This document shows positions 38,513 through 46,911 of a DNA stretch of 64,000 nt, in pieces. The notes beneath the pieces were generated by a model. It was given only the letters and a program-made list of their open reading frames with translations, was not told the origin of the DNA and ran no database searches. A program made the translations under genes and the position numbers. Numbering within the stretch: the first letter of the stretch is position 1; each line of letters begins with the position of its first letter. The DNA comes from JAXLYX01 sp046351215 (lineage in GTDB: Bacteria; Myxococcota_A; Polyangia; Polyangiales; Houyiibacteriaceae). The DNA lies in the NCBI GenBank assembly GCA_046351215.1, contig JAXLYX010000008.1, positions 248,001 through 312,000 of the forward strand, given 5' to 3'.

Positions 38513-39912
38513 TGCTGTTCCTTCATGGCGGCGATCAGGTTCTTGAGGAACTCCGTGCCGTCACCGAAGCACATGACCGTGTTGTCCATCGCGAAGAGCG
38601 GGTTCGGGATGCCGGCGAAGCCGGGCGCGAGCGAGCGCTTGATCACCGCGACCGTGCGCGCCTTGTCGACGTCGAGGATCGGCATGCCGGCAATCGGGCT
38701 GTCCGACTTGCGGGCGTCCGGGTTCACGACGTCGTTCGCGCCGATGACGATCGCCACGTCGACCGTGTCGAACGTCGGGTTGATGGAGTCCATCTCGATG
38801 AGGCGGTCGTAGGGGATGTCCGCCTCGGCGAGGAGGACGTTCATGTGACCCGGCATGCGGCCCGCGACCGGGTGGATCGCGAACTCGACCGTCGCGCCGC
38901 GCGACTCGAGGAGGCGGAAGAGATCGCGCACCGCGTGCTGCGCCTGGGAGACGGCCATGCCGTAGCCCGGGACGATGACGACGCGCTGCACGTCCTCGAG
39001 CACCATGGCGAGCTCGTCCGGCTGCGAGGACTTGATCTTGCCGGCGTAGACGTCGTCGGCCTTGGCGGTGGTCGCGCCGACCTCGATGCGTCCGAAGAGG
39101 ACGTTCGTGATCGAGCGGTTCATCGCCTTGCACATGAGGATCGAGAGGATGAGGCCCGACGCGCCGTCGAGGGCGCCGGCCACGATCAGGATGTTGTTGT
39201 CGAGCGCGAAGCCCGTCGCCGAGCCGGCGAGACCGGCGTAGGCGTTGAGCAGGGCGATGACGACGGGCATGTCGGCGGCGCCGATCGGGAGGACGAGCGC
39301 CACGCCGAAGAGGAGCGCGAGACCGACCATCGTGTAGAAGGCCCAGCCCGCCGACGGATCGATGATCACGTAGACCGTGAGACCGAGGATCGAGAGCAGG
39401 AGGCCGATGCTGACGACGTTCTGGCCCGGATACGAGACCGGCGAGCCCGGCAGCCACTCCTGCAGCTTGCCGAACGCGAGGAGCGAGCCCGTGAGCGTGA
39501 GGCTTCCGAGCATGACCTCGAGGCCGAGGGCCGTGCGCTCGACGACGCCGAGCTCGTGCGCGAAGTCGTAGAACTCGGCGACGCCGACGAGGGCGGCCGC
39601 GAGCGCGCCGAACGCGTGCGAGAGCGCCGTTCGCTGCGGCATGTGCGTCATCGGCGTCCAGATCGCGATGACGCAGCCGGCGGCGGTGCCGACGACGATG
39701 CCGACCGCGATCCACTCGTAGGAGATGACGCGCGCGTCGAGGAGCGTACCGATCACGGCGAGAGCCATGCCGGTCTCGGCCATGAACATGCCGCGGCGCG
39801 CCGTCTTGGGCGACGCCATGGCCTTGAGACCGAAGACGAAGAGGGCGACTGCCAGCAGGTAGGAGAGCTGGATGAGCAGTACGGTGCCCGAAGAGGCCGG
39901 AGCGTGATCCAT
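38509..39912 (-). CDS. pntB: NAD(P) transhydrogenase subunit beta
   Basis: The 467-residue subunit has about nine membrane helices (dII) followed by the NADP-binding domain dIII (about 285-467), with [48 protein letters not shown] and [11 protein letters not shown] motifs. Together with PntAA and PntAB it couples hydride transfer from NADH to NADP with proton flow, supplying NADPH. The gene order pntAA-pntAB-pntB on the minus strand with a 1-bp gap to pntAB is the standard one for the split, three-subunit form. The stop overlaps the CTG of a downstream lipoprotein. Confidence 0.95.
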   Translation of the reverse strand: [467 protein letters not shown]

Positions 39913-39913
39913 C

Positions 39914-40213
39914 CTACTTGTTCCCCTTCCGATCGGCCTTGAACATCTTCAGCATGCGGTCGGTGATCAGGAAGCCACCGACGATGTTCGTCACGGCGGA
40001 AGCCACCGCGATCGTGCCGAGGATCGTCGACATCTGGCTGTGACCCTCACCGGTCACGAGGAGCGCACCGACGACGGCGATCGCGGAGATCGCGTTCGTC
40101 GCGGACATGAGCGGCGTGTGGAGGAGCGGCGGGACGCGGTGGATGATGTGGTAACCGACGATGGCCGCGAGGAAGAAGACGTAGAGTCCGTTGATGTGAC
40201 TGAGCATTTCCAT
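39914..40213 (-). CDS. pntAB: NAD(P) transhydrogenase subunit alpha, membrane part
   Basis: The 99-residue protein has three membrane helices (YVFFLAAIVGYHII, ATNAISAIAVVGALL, ILGTIAVASAVTNIVGGFLI), matching the small PntAB subunit. It is the membrane complement of PntAA in the split transhydrogenase. ATG 40213 has GGAGAATTCCTCCG upstream. It lies 38 bp after pntAA and 1 bp before pntB. Confidence 0.94.
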   Translation of the reverse strand: MEMLSHINGLYVFFLAAIVGYHIIHRVPPLLHTPLMSATNAISAIAVVGALLVTGEGHSQMSTILGTIAVASAVTNIVGGFLITDRMLKMFKADRKGNK

Positions 40214-40251
40214 CGGAGGAATTCTCCTGAACGGGCTTTGCCGCGTCCGAA

Positions 40252-41406
40252 TCAGCCTTGGCCCAGCGCCGCCTTGACGCGGGCGTGGACGACCTCGCCA
40301 TCCTTCGAGACGCGGGTCTCGCGGACGATCTCGTCGTCGTCCTTCGGGGCGTAGGTTCCGTCCTTGGTGGTGAGGTAGGCGACGAGGGTCGCCACGTTGC
40401 GGCCGTACAGCTGGCTCGCGTGGAAGGCCATCGACGAAGCGAGGTTGACCGGACCGATCATGGTCACGCCGTCGACGAGGTAGGTCTCGCCGGCCTTCGT
40501 GAGCTCGCAGTTGCCGCCCGACTCGGCGGCGAGGTCGACGACGATCGAGCCGGGCTTCATGCCCTTCTGCATCGCGGCCGTGAGCAGGACCGGCGCCTTG
40601 CGGCCCGGGACCTGCGCCGTCGTGATGACGACGTCGGCCGCGCGGACGAACTGCGCGAGGGCTTCCTGCTGACGCGCGATGAACTCCGCCGTCTGCTCCT
40701 TCGCGTAGCCGCCCTTGTCCGACGAGCCCGAGGTGTCGAGGTTCAGCTCGACGAACTTGCCGCCGACGCTCTTGACCTGGTCCTTGACCTCGGGGCGGAT
40801 GTCGTAGGCCTCGACGACCGCGCCGAGGCGCTTCGCCGTCGCGATGGCCTGCAGGCCCGCGACGCCGACGCCGAGCACGAGGACCTTCGCCGGCGTGATC
40901 GTGCCGGCGGCGGTCGTCATCATCGGGAAGATGCGCGGCGCCTGGTTCGCGGCGAGCAGCACGCTCTTGTAGCCCGCGAGGTTCGCCATCGACGAGAGCG
41001 CGTCCATCGACTGCGCGCGCGTCGTGCGGGGGATGAGCTCCATGCCCCACGCCTCGACGCCCGTCGCCGCGACCTTCGCCGCTTCCTGCGGCTTGGCGAG
41101 CGGATCGAGGAAGGCGATGAGCTTCTGGCCCTTGCGGAGGAGCGCGAGGTCCGCGTCACCGTTGGGGTTCGAGCCGCCCGCGCGCACCATCGCGACGATG
41201 TCGGCCTTCGCGAAGACCTCCTCGCGCGTCGGCACGATCGTCGCGCCCTTCTCCACGTAGGCTTCGTCCGGGTACCCCGCGGCGACGCCCGCGCCGCTCT
41301 GGACGATCACGGAGATCGCCTGCTTCGCCAGGTTGGGGAGGTTCGCCGGGACGAGCGCCACACGCTGCTCGCCGGGGAACGTCTCCTTGGGAACGCCGAT
41401 GATCAC
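40252..41406 (-). CDS. pntAA: NAD(P) transhydrogenase subunit alpha, NAD-binding part
   Basis: The 384-residue protein is the soluble NAD-binding dI domain: VPKETFPGEQRVAL at the N-terminus, KADIVAMVRAG, the Rossmann loop VLGVGVAGLQAIATAKRLGA and AYDIRPEVKDQVKS, and VVDLAAESGGNCE, all in the family order. GTG 41406 is the start, GAGGTG lying just upstream. It is the first gene of the pnt operon, divergent from the dienoyl-CoA isomerase gene (153 bp apart). The complex works in the cytoplasmic membrane and supplies NADPH. Confidence 0.95.
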   Translation of the reverse strand: MIIGVPKETFPGEQRVALVPANLPNLAKQAISVIVQSGAGVAAGYPDEAYVEKGATIVPTREEVFAKADIVAMVRAGGSNPNGDADLALLRKGQKLIAFLDPLAKPQEAAKVAATGVEAWGMELIPRTTRAQSMDALSSMANLAGYKSVLLAANQAPRIFPMMTTAAGTITPAKVLVLGVGVAGLQAIATAKRLGAVVEAYDIRPEVKDQVKSVGGKFVELNLDTSGSSDKGGYAKEQTAEFIARQQEALAQFVRAADVVITTAQVPGRKAPVLLTAAMQKGMKPGSIVVDLAAESGGNCELTKAGETYLVDGVTMIGPVNLASSMAFHASQLYGRNVATLVAYLTTKDGTYAPKDDDEIVRETRVSKDGEVVHARVKAALGQG

Positions 41407-41559
41407 TCGACACCTCGTATGTGCAGGCTCCCGGGGTGAGCCCACTGTGTCTCCCCCGGGTGCGCCGAATCCCTACGCCCCCCCTCGTAGCACACAAGGA
41501 CAGAAACGCTTGGCCGCCGCGGATTGCTATCCTGGCCGCCCAAACCCAGGAAGGCATCC

Positions 41560-42402
41560 ATGACCTACGAGTGTTTCGACTGCACGGTCGAGAACGGTAT
41601 CGCCCACGTCGTCCTCAAGCGGGGCGACGCCCTGAACACGATGACCCCCGCCTTCTGGAGCGAGCTGCCGGCCATCCTCCGGAAGCTCGACGACGAGGCC
41701 GCCGCACGGGTCGTCGTCCTCTCCTCCACCGGCAAGCACTTCAGCGCCGGCATGGATCTCTCGGTTTTCGCAGCGGGTTTGGGCATTCCCCGCGACCTCG
41801 AGGTCGGCCGCCAGCGCGAGGCCGTCCGGCGCCTGGTCCTCGCCCTACAGGACTCGTTCAACGCGATCGAGCGGATCCGGATGCCGGTCCTCGCCGCCAT
41901 CCAAGGCGGCTGCATCGGGGGCGCCGTCGACATGGTCTGCGCGGCCGACGTCCGGTACTGCACGGAAGACGCCTATTTCTGCATCCAGGAGACGAACCTG
42001 GGCATGACGGCGGACGTGGGCACCCTGCAGCGCCTCCCCCACCTGATTCCGCAGGGGTGGGTGCGTGAGCTGGCCTACACGGGCCGGAAGCTGCCGGCCC
42101 GGAAGGCCGAGGCCCTGGGCCTGGTGAACGAGGTCTATCCGACCCAGGAGGCGATGCTCGCCGCGGTCATGGAAACGGCGCGCGAAATCGCCTCGAAGTC
42201 GCCGCTCACCGTCGCCGGCTGCAAGGAGAACATCACGTACGCGCGCGATCACTCCGTGCCGGACAGCCTGAATTACATCGCGGCCTGGCAGAGCGGCATG
42301 TTCCAGACCGCCGACGTGATGGAGGCGATGCAGGCGCGCATGCAGAAGCGCGAGCCGACGTATCCCGGCCTCGCGAAGAAGGCTGGGCTCGACGGGAAGT
42401 GA
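41560..42402 (+). CDS. Delta(3,5)-delta(2,4)-dienoyl-CoA isomerase-like enoyl-CoA hydratase
   Basis: The 280-residue protein belongs to the crotonase superfamily. The residues that define the ECH1 dienoyl-CoA isomerase are in place: Asp124 (GGAVDMV), Glu144 (QETNLG) and Asp152 (TADVGTLQRLP). This enzyme moves the double bonds of unsaturated fatty acyl-CoAs so that beta-oxidation can continue, implying that the cell handles polyunsaturated acids. ATG 41560 has CAGGAAGG upstream; TATCCT (41528-41533) could be the -10. It ends in a strong terminator hairpin. Confidence 0.9.
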   Translation: MTYECFDCTVENGIAHVVLKRGDALNTMTPAFWSELPAILRKLDDEAAARVVVLSSTGKHFSAGMDLSVFAAGLGIPRDLEVGRQREAVRRLVLALQDSFNAIERIRMPVLAAIQGGCIGGAVDMVCAADVRYCTEDAYFCIQETNLGMTADVGTLQRLPHLIPQGWVRELAYTGRKLPARKAEALGLVNEVYPTQEAMLAAVMETAREIASKSPLTVAGCKENITYARDHSVPDSLNYIAAWQSGMFQTADVMEAMQARMQKREPTYPGLAKKAGLDGK

Positions 42403-42411
42403 GGTCCGGCA

Positions 42412-42435
42412 GCCGGCCCGTGGAGGCGGGCCGGC
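42412..42435. terminator. Terminator hairpin between convergent genes
   Basis: GCCGGCCCG and CGGGCCGGC pair perfectly (9 bp) around loop TGGAGG, 10 bp after the stop codon of the dienoyl-CoA isomerase gene and in front of the facing Cys-rich lipoprotein's end. It is a likely bidirectional terminator. Confidence 0.7.
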
Positions 42436-42472
42436 GCAATTCGAGCAGGGCTCGCCCCGAAGGCGGAGGCGC

Positions 42473-42901
42473 TCAGGGGCAGCTGCCGGTGCTCGTGATC
42501 GTCTGCGCGGTCGACTGACCCGCGCAGCGCAGGAGGCAGGTCGAGCCGGTGGAGCAGCTCATCGAGCAGCTGCCGGTGCACGCGATGTGGCAGGTCGAGT
42601 TGCCCGTGCAGTCCACGCTCGCGCTGGGGCCGACGGTGACGTCGCAGGTCGAGCCGCTCGCGCAGGAGAAGCTGCACGAAGCGCCGCACTCGCCCGAGCA
42701 CGTGGTCTGGGCGTTGCAGTTCAGGGTGCAGCTGCCGGCGTCACCGCCGCAGGTGTTCGGGGTGAAGGCGCAGCTGCCGCCGGAGTTGCAGCTGCACGAG
42801 GCGCCCGTGCACACGGGCGGCGGGGTGGTCGATTCGCTGCCGCAGGCGGCGACGAAGAGGAAGGCGGAGAAGAAGGCGAAGAGGAGAGGACGACGGCTCA
42901 T
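42473..42901 (-). CDS. Small Cys-rich lipoprotein
   Basis: The 142-residue protein has a lipoprotein signal with Cys20 (LFVAACGS). The mature part contains about 20 further Cys in a regular spacing (SCSCNSGGSC, CNAQTTCSGECGASC, CTGSCSMSCSTGSTC), suggesting a disulfide-stabilised repeat. Such proteins are common in Polyangia and of unknown function. It could be a surface-exposed, disulfide-rich adhesin or structural protein. Confidence 0.75.
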   Translation of the reverse strand: MSRRPLLFAFFSAFLFVAACGSESTTPPPVCTGASCSCNSGGSCAFTPNTCGGDAGSCTLNCNAQTTCSGECGASCSFSCASGSTCDVTVGPSASVDCTGNSTCHIACTGSCSMSCSTGSTCLLRCAGQSTAQTITSTGSCP

Positions 42902-42946
42902 GCGTCCCAGGGTACGGGCCGGCCGATGTAGGTGTCGAGGATCCGC

Positions 42947-42952
42947 TATGCT
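42947..42952 (+). promoter_or_regulatory. -10-like element for a possible leaderless CAP gene
   Basis: TATGCT ends 6 nt before ATG 42959, which would then be the first transcribed codon. No clear -35 is seen. Confidence 0.35.
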
Positions 42953-42958
42953 CGCGCC

Positions 42959-43588
42959 ATGCGAAGCCGCATCGTCCTCGTCGCGCTCCTCTCCGTCCTC
43001 GTCGCCACCGTGGCCTCGGCCTCCGAAGGCGCGCACTCGAAGCCGCGCGGACGACGCGGGCGGCACGCGACGACGAATGCCGCCGCGGCGGATGCAGGCG
43101 CTCCCACGTCGGCGACGACGGAGCTCTCGGGCTTCGCGCGCGACATGCTCGCGGCCCACGACGCGGCGCGCGCGGCGGTCTCGCCGGCTCCACGCACGCC
43201 GCTCCCTGCGATGACCTGGGACCCGTCCCTCGCCACGCTCGCGCAGGCCTGGGCCGATCGCTGCCCGAACGGACACCGGCCGAACAACGCGCACGGCGAG
43301 AACATGTACTTCTCCTCGGAGGCGACGGCTGGCGCGCGCGAAGCCGTCACTGCGTGGGTCTCGGAGGCCGCGCACTACGACTACGCGAGCGGGCGCTGCG
43401 TGCGCGACGGCGAGGCGAATTGGGCCTATTGCGGCCACCACACGCAGGTCGTCTGGCGCGACACGACGCGCGTCGGCTGCGGCATCCGAACCGACTGCCG
43501 CGGTCGCTTCCCCACGGTCGTCGTCTGCAACTACGAGGTCGGCGGCAACGTGAACGCGACCGATACGACGATCCCGCGGCCCTACTGA
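42959..43588 (+). CDS. CAP/SCP-domain secreted protein
   Basis: The 209-residue protein has a signal peptide (RSRIVLVALLSVLVATVASA) and a linker rich in Ala and basic residues. The CAP fold follows: WDPSLATLAQAWADRC, NAHGENMYF and GHHTQVVWRDTTRVGCG with CNYEVGGNV at the end. The two His and two Glu of the CAP cavity appear to be present. CAP proteins are secreted and often bind lipids or act as inhibitors or lysins. ATG 42959 was preferred to GTG 42932 for the signal peptide. It ends over the STAS-like gene, overlapping by 7 bp at both stop codons. Confidence 0.87.
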   Translation: MRSRIVLVALLSVLVATVASASEGAHSKPRGRRGRHATTNAAAADAGAPTSATTELSGFARDMLAAHDAARAAVSPAPRTPLPAMTWDPSLATLAQAWADRCPNGHRPNNAHGENMYFSSEATAGAREAVTAWVSEAAHYDYASGRCVRDGEANWAYCGHHTQVVWRDTTRVGCGIRTDCRGRFPTVVVCNYEVGGNVNATDTTIPRPY

Positions 43589-43980
43589 CGAACGCTCTTC
43601 GCGGCGGGCGCGAGCCGATGGTGACACCACGCTTCGGCGTCGGTGACGGACGCCGTGACGACGTGAGGCACCTCCATCGGCCGCATCCAGAGGATGCCCG
43701 TGAGCGCGGCGCGGACGATCCACGAGTCGATCACGAACGCGGCGCCCGCGCAGCGGTCGCGGAGCGCTGGGCCCATCATGCCGCTGAGGTCGGCGAGCAG
43801 ATGTCGCTGCCGCGTCGACGGAGCGGCCGCCTGGCGCGCGTCGTAGAGGAGCGCGTAATGCGAGCGATGCGCGACTGCGCGTGTCAGGTCCTCGAAGAAG
43901 CGCTCGAGCTCGGAGTCGGTGGGAGATCCCTCCCACACGATCCGGACGATCTCGCCTTGGACCTTCACCGCGATCGGCAC
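43582..43980 (-). CDS. Small SpoIIAA/STAS-like protein
   Basis: The 132-residue protein starts at GTG 43980. Its pattern (GEIVRIVWEGSPTDSELERFFEDL, ALLYDARQAAAPSTRQRHLLADLSG, CAGAAFVIDSWIVRAALTGILWM) fits the SpoIIAA-like/STAS-type alpha/beta fold found as a single-domain protein in many bacteria. Such proteins may bind phospholipid or nucleotides; no kinase partner is adjacent. The stop lies inside the 3' end of the CAP gene on the other strand. Confidence 0.65.
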   Translation of the reverse strand: MPIAVKVQGEIVRIVWEGSPTDSELERFFEDLTRAVAHRSHYALLYDARQAAAPSTRQRHLLADLSGMMGPALRDRCAGAAFVIDSWIVRAALTGILWMRPMEVPHVVTASVTDAEAWCHHRLAPAAKSVRQ

Positions 43981-44013
43981 GGGGCGATGGTAGCGGGGGA
44001 GGGGGTGCCGTGG

Positions 44014-44589
44014 CTACGGCGCAGCCGACGCGTCCGAGGTCGGCGATTCCGCATCGCGGGCAAGCCACGCATCGAGGAACCGCACCACCTCCCGCAGCTC
44101 GGGATGGGGTGCGTTCACGTGGGGACCCGCCGTACCACCGGCTTCGACGAGGGCCACGATCGCCCGCATCTCCTGCACGATCTCGCGCCTCCGTCCCGTG
44201 TGCGCAGCGCCGGCCTCGAGCGTCTCGAGCGAGTCCGGCGCACCTCCCACCCGATGCTCCTCGCGGACGAGCGTTCCACTCTCGAGGTCGAGGGTGAGGA
44301 AGAGATGCTCGACGGAGTACACCCGGTACGACTCGACGCGCAGGGTGGGCCTGCCTCCGTTCTCCTCGAGCCGACCGAGCAGGACGCGATCGGAGTCCGA
44401 ATGGTAGGGATGGCCCGAGAGCCGGACGGCGGGTCGCTCGAGCGCGCAGAGCCGGACGTCGGAGGCCCAGGATGGTTGGAGCTCCACGCAGGGCGGGGCA
44501 GGGCGAGGCTCCGCTCCATGCGCGCAGCCGACGGCGACGAGGAGCATCGAGGCGATGCAGCATCGCGTGGTGGCGCGCGAGCGTCTCAC
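44014..44589 (-). CDS. Lipoprotein of unknown function
   Basis: The 191-residue protein from GTG 44589 has a lipoprotein signal with Cys in LLVAVGCAHG. The mature part contains Cys residues that may pair (PPCVELQPSWASDVRLCALE). A mixed strand pattern (TLRVESYRVYSVEHLFLTLDLESGTL) leads to a helical C-terminus (RREIVQEMRAIVALVEAGG, LREVVRFLDAWLAR). No family recognised. The start lacks a clear ribosome site, but the hydrophobic signal starts shortly after it. Confidence 0.68.
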   Translation of the reverse strand: MRRSRATTRCCIASMLLVAVGCAHGAEPRPAPPCVELQPSWASDVRLCALERPAVRLSGHPYHSDSDRVLLGRLEENGGRPTLRVESYRVYSVEHLFLTLDLESGTLVREEHRVGGAPDSLETLEAGAAHTGRRREIVQEMRAIVALVEAGGTAGPHVNAPHPELREVVRFLDAWLARDAESPTSDASAAP

Positions 44590-44696
44590 GTGACCCGGGA
44601 CGGGCGTGGCAGCGGAGCTTCCCATGCGCACGCGAGCGTAACGCGCTCCGCGCCGATTGACCTCCTCGAGCCGTGAGCCTACCCGATCGGGCAGCC

Positions 44697-44960
44697 ATGC
44701 TCCGAGCGACCGGGACCGGACATTGCCGACGCTGCGATGCGCACGTGCGCACCGTCGAGCCGTGGCCGCACTGGCGTCGGGCTCGGCTCGCCTTCCTCGG
44801 CACGCTCGGGCTGCTCGGGATCGCCTCGCCGATCCTCTCGGCCGACTACTGCGTGATGATCCCGTCGCTGATGTTCTTCCTCGGCGCCATCGGGCCCCTG
44901 AACGGCTACGTCGCCGAGAAGCCGACCTGCGCGACCTGCGGAGCCGTCGTCGGCGGCTGA
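44697..44960 (+). CDS. Small membrane protein with paired CxxC
   Basis: From ATG 44697 the protein has 87 residues: CRRC near the N-terminus, two membrane helices (LAFLGTLGLLGIASPIL, DYCVMIPSLMFFLGAIG), and CATC near the C-terminus, so both zinc-ligand pairs are on the same side of the membrane and could form one zinc ribbon. GTG 44673 is an upstream alternative. Unknown function; resembles the CxxC membrane protein at 22217-22672 in concept but not in sequence. Confidence 0.65.
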   Translation: MLRATGTGHCRRCDAHVRTVEPWPHWRRARLAFLGTLGLLGIASPILSADYCVMIPSLMFFLGAIGPLNGYVAEKPTCATCGAVVGG

Positions 44961-45130
44961 AGGCCGCGGGCTCGGCGACCATGCAGGCCCGTGGGGGGGC
45001 GTGTCGTTTTTCTCGTGACCCGATTCGGCCGGTTCCGTCCTCCCTCGAAACGAATGGTGGTCCTTCCCCCGCGCCGAGCGCGAGGGGCTGGGCTGCTCGT
45101 ACCCATCGAAGGAATGGAAGGGGTCCTCCC

Positions 45131-46765
45131 ATGAAGGCACGTACTCGAATCCTGGCCCTCGCAGCGGCCGCGATCCTGGCTCCGGCCTGCGACGATCCGT
45201 CGTCGGGCCTCGGGCATCAGGACGAATTCGTGACCGCCGCGCAGTGCGCGGCGGCGAAGACCTGGGCCGAGTGGACGCCCTACGCGATCGGCACCGTCGT
45301 CACGTACCAGGGCACGACCTATCGCTGCATCCAGGCGCATACGAGTCAGCCCGGGTGGACGCCCTCGGCCGTCCCGGCGCTCTGGGGCGCGGTCGGTTGT
45401 GCGGGCGGAGCCGACGGCGGCGTCAGCGGCGGCGGCAGCACGGGCGGGAGCACCGGCGGCAGCACGGGTGGCAGCGCCGGCGGAACGACGGGGAGCACCT
45501 GCAACGCGAGCGCGTGGGTCTACATGGGAAGCGATCCCTGGGCCTGCGCCGGACACCTCGGCGAGTCGTGCGGCTGGACGACGACGAACCTCGGCCAGGG
45601 CTATCACTGCCAGACGGCGAGCTGGGGAGCGGCCTGCATCGCGGGCGGCACGACCTGCCCGAACGGCACGGGCGGGAGCACCGGTGGCAGCACGGGCGGC
45701 AGCACCGGTGGGAGCACGGGCGGCAGCACCGGAGGCAGCACGGGTGGCAACACCGGCGGAAGCACGGGCACCGCGCCCGCGGGGCTCGTCTTCAGCCCGT
45801 ACAAGGACACGAGCATCTCGATGAATTGGAACACGAACGTCGCCTCGACGAACGTGTCGGGCTCGGCGCGGAGCTTCGCCTCCGACGCCAAGGCCCAGGG
45901 CCTGAAGACGGTCACGCTCGCGTTCGCGACCGGCGAGTGCGGGAGCGAGAATTGGGGCGGCGTCTCCGGCGCCGCGATGGCGTCGGCGAACGTGCCACTG
46001 CTCGACGCGGCCGGCCTCGACTTCGTCCTCTCGACGGGCGGAGCCGCGGGCTCGTTCACGTGCGGCTCCGACGCCGGCTTCTCGACGTTCCTCTCGCGCT
46101 GGTCCTCGTCGCATCTCGTGGGCGTCGACTTCGACATCGAGGCGGGCCAGACGCAGGCGCAGATCGTGGACCTCGTGCGTCGCCTGAAGACCGCGCATGC
46201 TGCCCATCCGGGCCTGCGGTTCAGCCTCACCATCGCCACGCTGGCGAACAACGCAGGCGCCACGACCGCCCGGTCGCTCGGCTCGGGCGTCGCCGAGAGC
46301 CTCAACATCCACGGGGTGCAGACGCTCCAGGCGGTGAAGAGCGAGCTCGGCTGGACGGGCAACGCCGCGACCTGGCCGAGCTACCTGAAGGTGAACCTGA
46401 TGACGATGGACTACGGCGCGGCCGGCGCCGGCGTCTGCGTGGTCTCGAACGGCGTCTGCGACATGGGGCAGTCCGCGCTGCAGGCAGCCTACAACCTCCG
46501 CGATCGATGGGGCGTCCCGTTCTCGGCGATCGAGCTCACGCCGATGATCGGAGGCAACGACGTGCAGAGCGAGCACTTCACGCTCGCGGACGTCGACACG
46601 ATCACGCGCTTCGCGATCGCCCAGGGACTCGCCGGCATCCACTACTGGTCGTACGACCGCGACGTCGACTGCCCCGTCGGCTCCGCCTCGCCGATCTGCA
46701 ACTCCCTCGGCGGGGTCGGCGCCTACGGCTTCCTGAAGCGCTTCCTCGCCGACGGATTGCACTGA
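45131..46765 (+). CDS. GH18 chitinase-like lipoprotein with carbohydrate-binding domain
   Basis: The 544-residue protein begins at ATG 45131 (GGAAGGGG upstream) and has a lipoprotein signal (Cys20, LAPACDD). A CBM5/12-like domain follows (about 38-87, AEWTPYAIGTVVTYQGTTYRC). Gly-Ser-Thr linkers are at about 90-120 and 180-215, with a second Cys-rich domain between them. The C-terminal catalytic domain is of GH18 type. The DxDxE motif is VDFDIE with Asp333, Asp335 and Glu337, the last being the catalytic acid, and NLMTMDY supplies the later aromatic. It probably degrades chitin or a related N-acetylglucosamine polymer at the cell surface. A predatory life style would fit. Confidence 0.88.
   Translation: MKARTRILALAAAAILAPACDDPSSGLGHQDEFVTAAQCAAAKTWAEWTPYAIGTVVTYQGTTYRCIQAHTSQPGWTPSAVPALWGAVGCAGGADGGVSGGGSTGGSTGGSTGGSAGGTTGSTCNASAWVYMGSDPWACAGHLGESCGWTTTNLGQGYHCQTASWGAACIAGGTTCPNGTGGSTGGSTGGSTGGSTGGSTGGSTGGNTGGSTGTAPAGLVFSPYKDTSISMNWNTNVASTNVSGSARSFASDAKAQGLKTVTLAFATGECGSENWGGVSGAAMASANVPLLDAAGLDFVLSTGGAAGSFTCGSDAGFSTFLSRWSSSHLVGVDFDIEAGQTQAQIVDLVRRLKTAHAAHPGLRFSLTIATLANNAGATTARSLGSGVAESLNIHGVQTLQAVKSELGWTGNAATWPSYLKVNLMTMDYGAAGAGVCVVSNGVCDMGQSALQAAYNLRDRWGVPFSAIELTPMIGGNDVQSEHFTLADVDTITRFAIAQGLAGIHYWSYDRDVDCPVGSASPICNSLGGVGAYGFLKRFLADGLH
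45432..45477. repeat. Imperfect 12-bp repeats coding GGST linker 1
   Basis: Imperfect copies of a 12-bp unit (GGCAGCACGGGC and variants) code for the first Gly-Ser-Thr linker of the chitinase-like lipoprotein. They are in frame and may vary in copy number. Confidence 0.75.
45669..45769. repeat. Imperfect 12-bp repeats coding GGST linker 2
   Basis: About eight imperfect copies of the same 12-bp unit encode the second, longer Gly-Ser-Thr linker of the chitinase-like lipoprotein, in front of the catalytic domain. Confidence 0.8.
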
Positions 46766-46776
46766 CGACCCGCGGC

Positions 46777-46824
46777 ACGGGAGCCGTCACGCGATCGCCT
46801 CGGCGAGGACGCGACGGCTTCCGT
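46777..46824 (+). terminator. Hairpin downstream of the chitinase-like gene
   Basis: ACGGGAGCCGTC (46777-46788) and GACGGCTTCCGT (46813-46824) pair over 12 positions with one mismatch, 11 bp after the stop codon. The loop holds smaller stems. No T-tract. Confidence 0.45.
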
Positions 46825-46850
46825 GCGCGTCCGAACCGTCCCTTGGAATG

Positions 46851-46867
46851 ATTCGGAAATTTCGAAT
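46851..46867. promoter_or_regulatory. 17-bp near-perfect palindrome upstream of the delta-60 repeat gene
   Basis: ATTCGGAAATTTCGAAT is symmetric except for one mismatched pair (positions 6 and 12) and is one of the most AT-rich stretches in the window. It sits 44 bp before ATG 46912, upstream of the TTGCAA -35 candidate, so it could be an operator. Confidence 0.4.
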
Positions 46868-46877
46868 GCTTACCAAC

Positions 46878-46905
46878 TTGCAAGGCTCGGAAAGCGCGCT
46901 AGCAA
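46878..46905 (+). promoter_or_regulatory. Promoter candidate for a leaderless delta-60 repeat gene
   Basis: TTGCAA (46878-46883) and TAGCAA (46900-46905) lie 16 bp apart; the -10 ends 6 nt before ATG 46912, so the mRNA would have no leader. No Shine-Dalgarno site is present. Confidence 0.45.
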
Positions 46906-46911
46906 TTGAAA

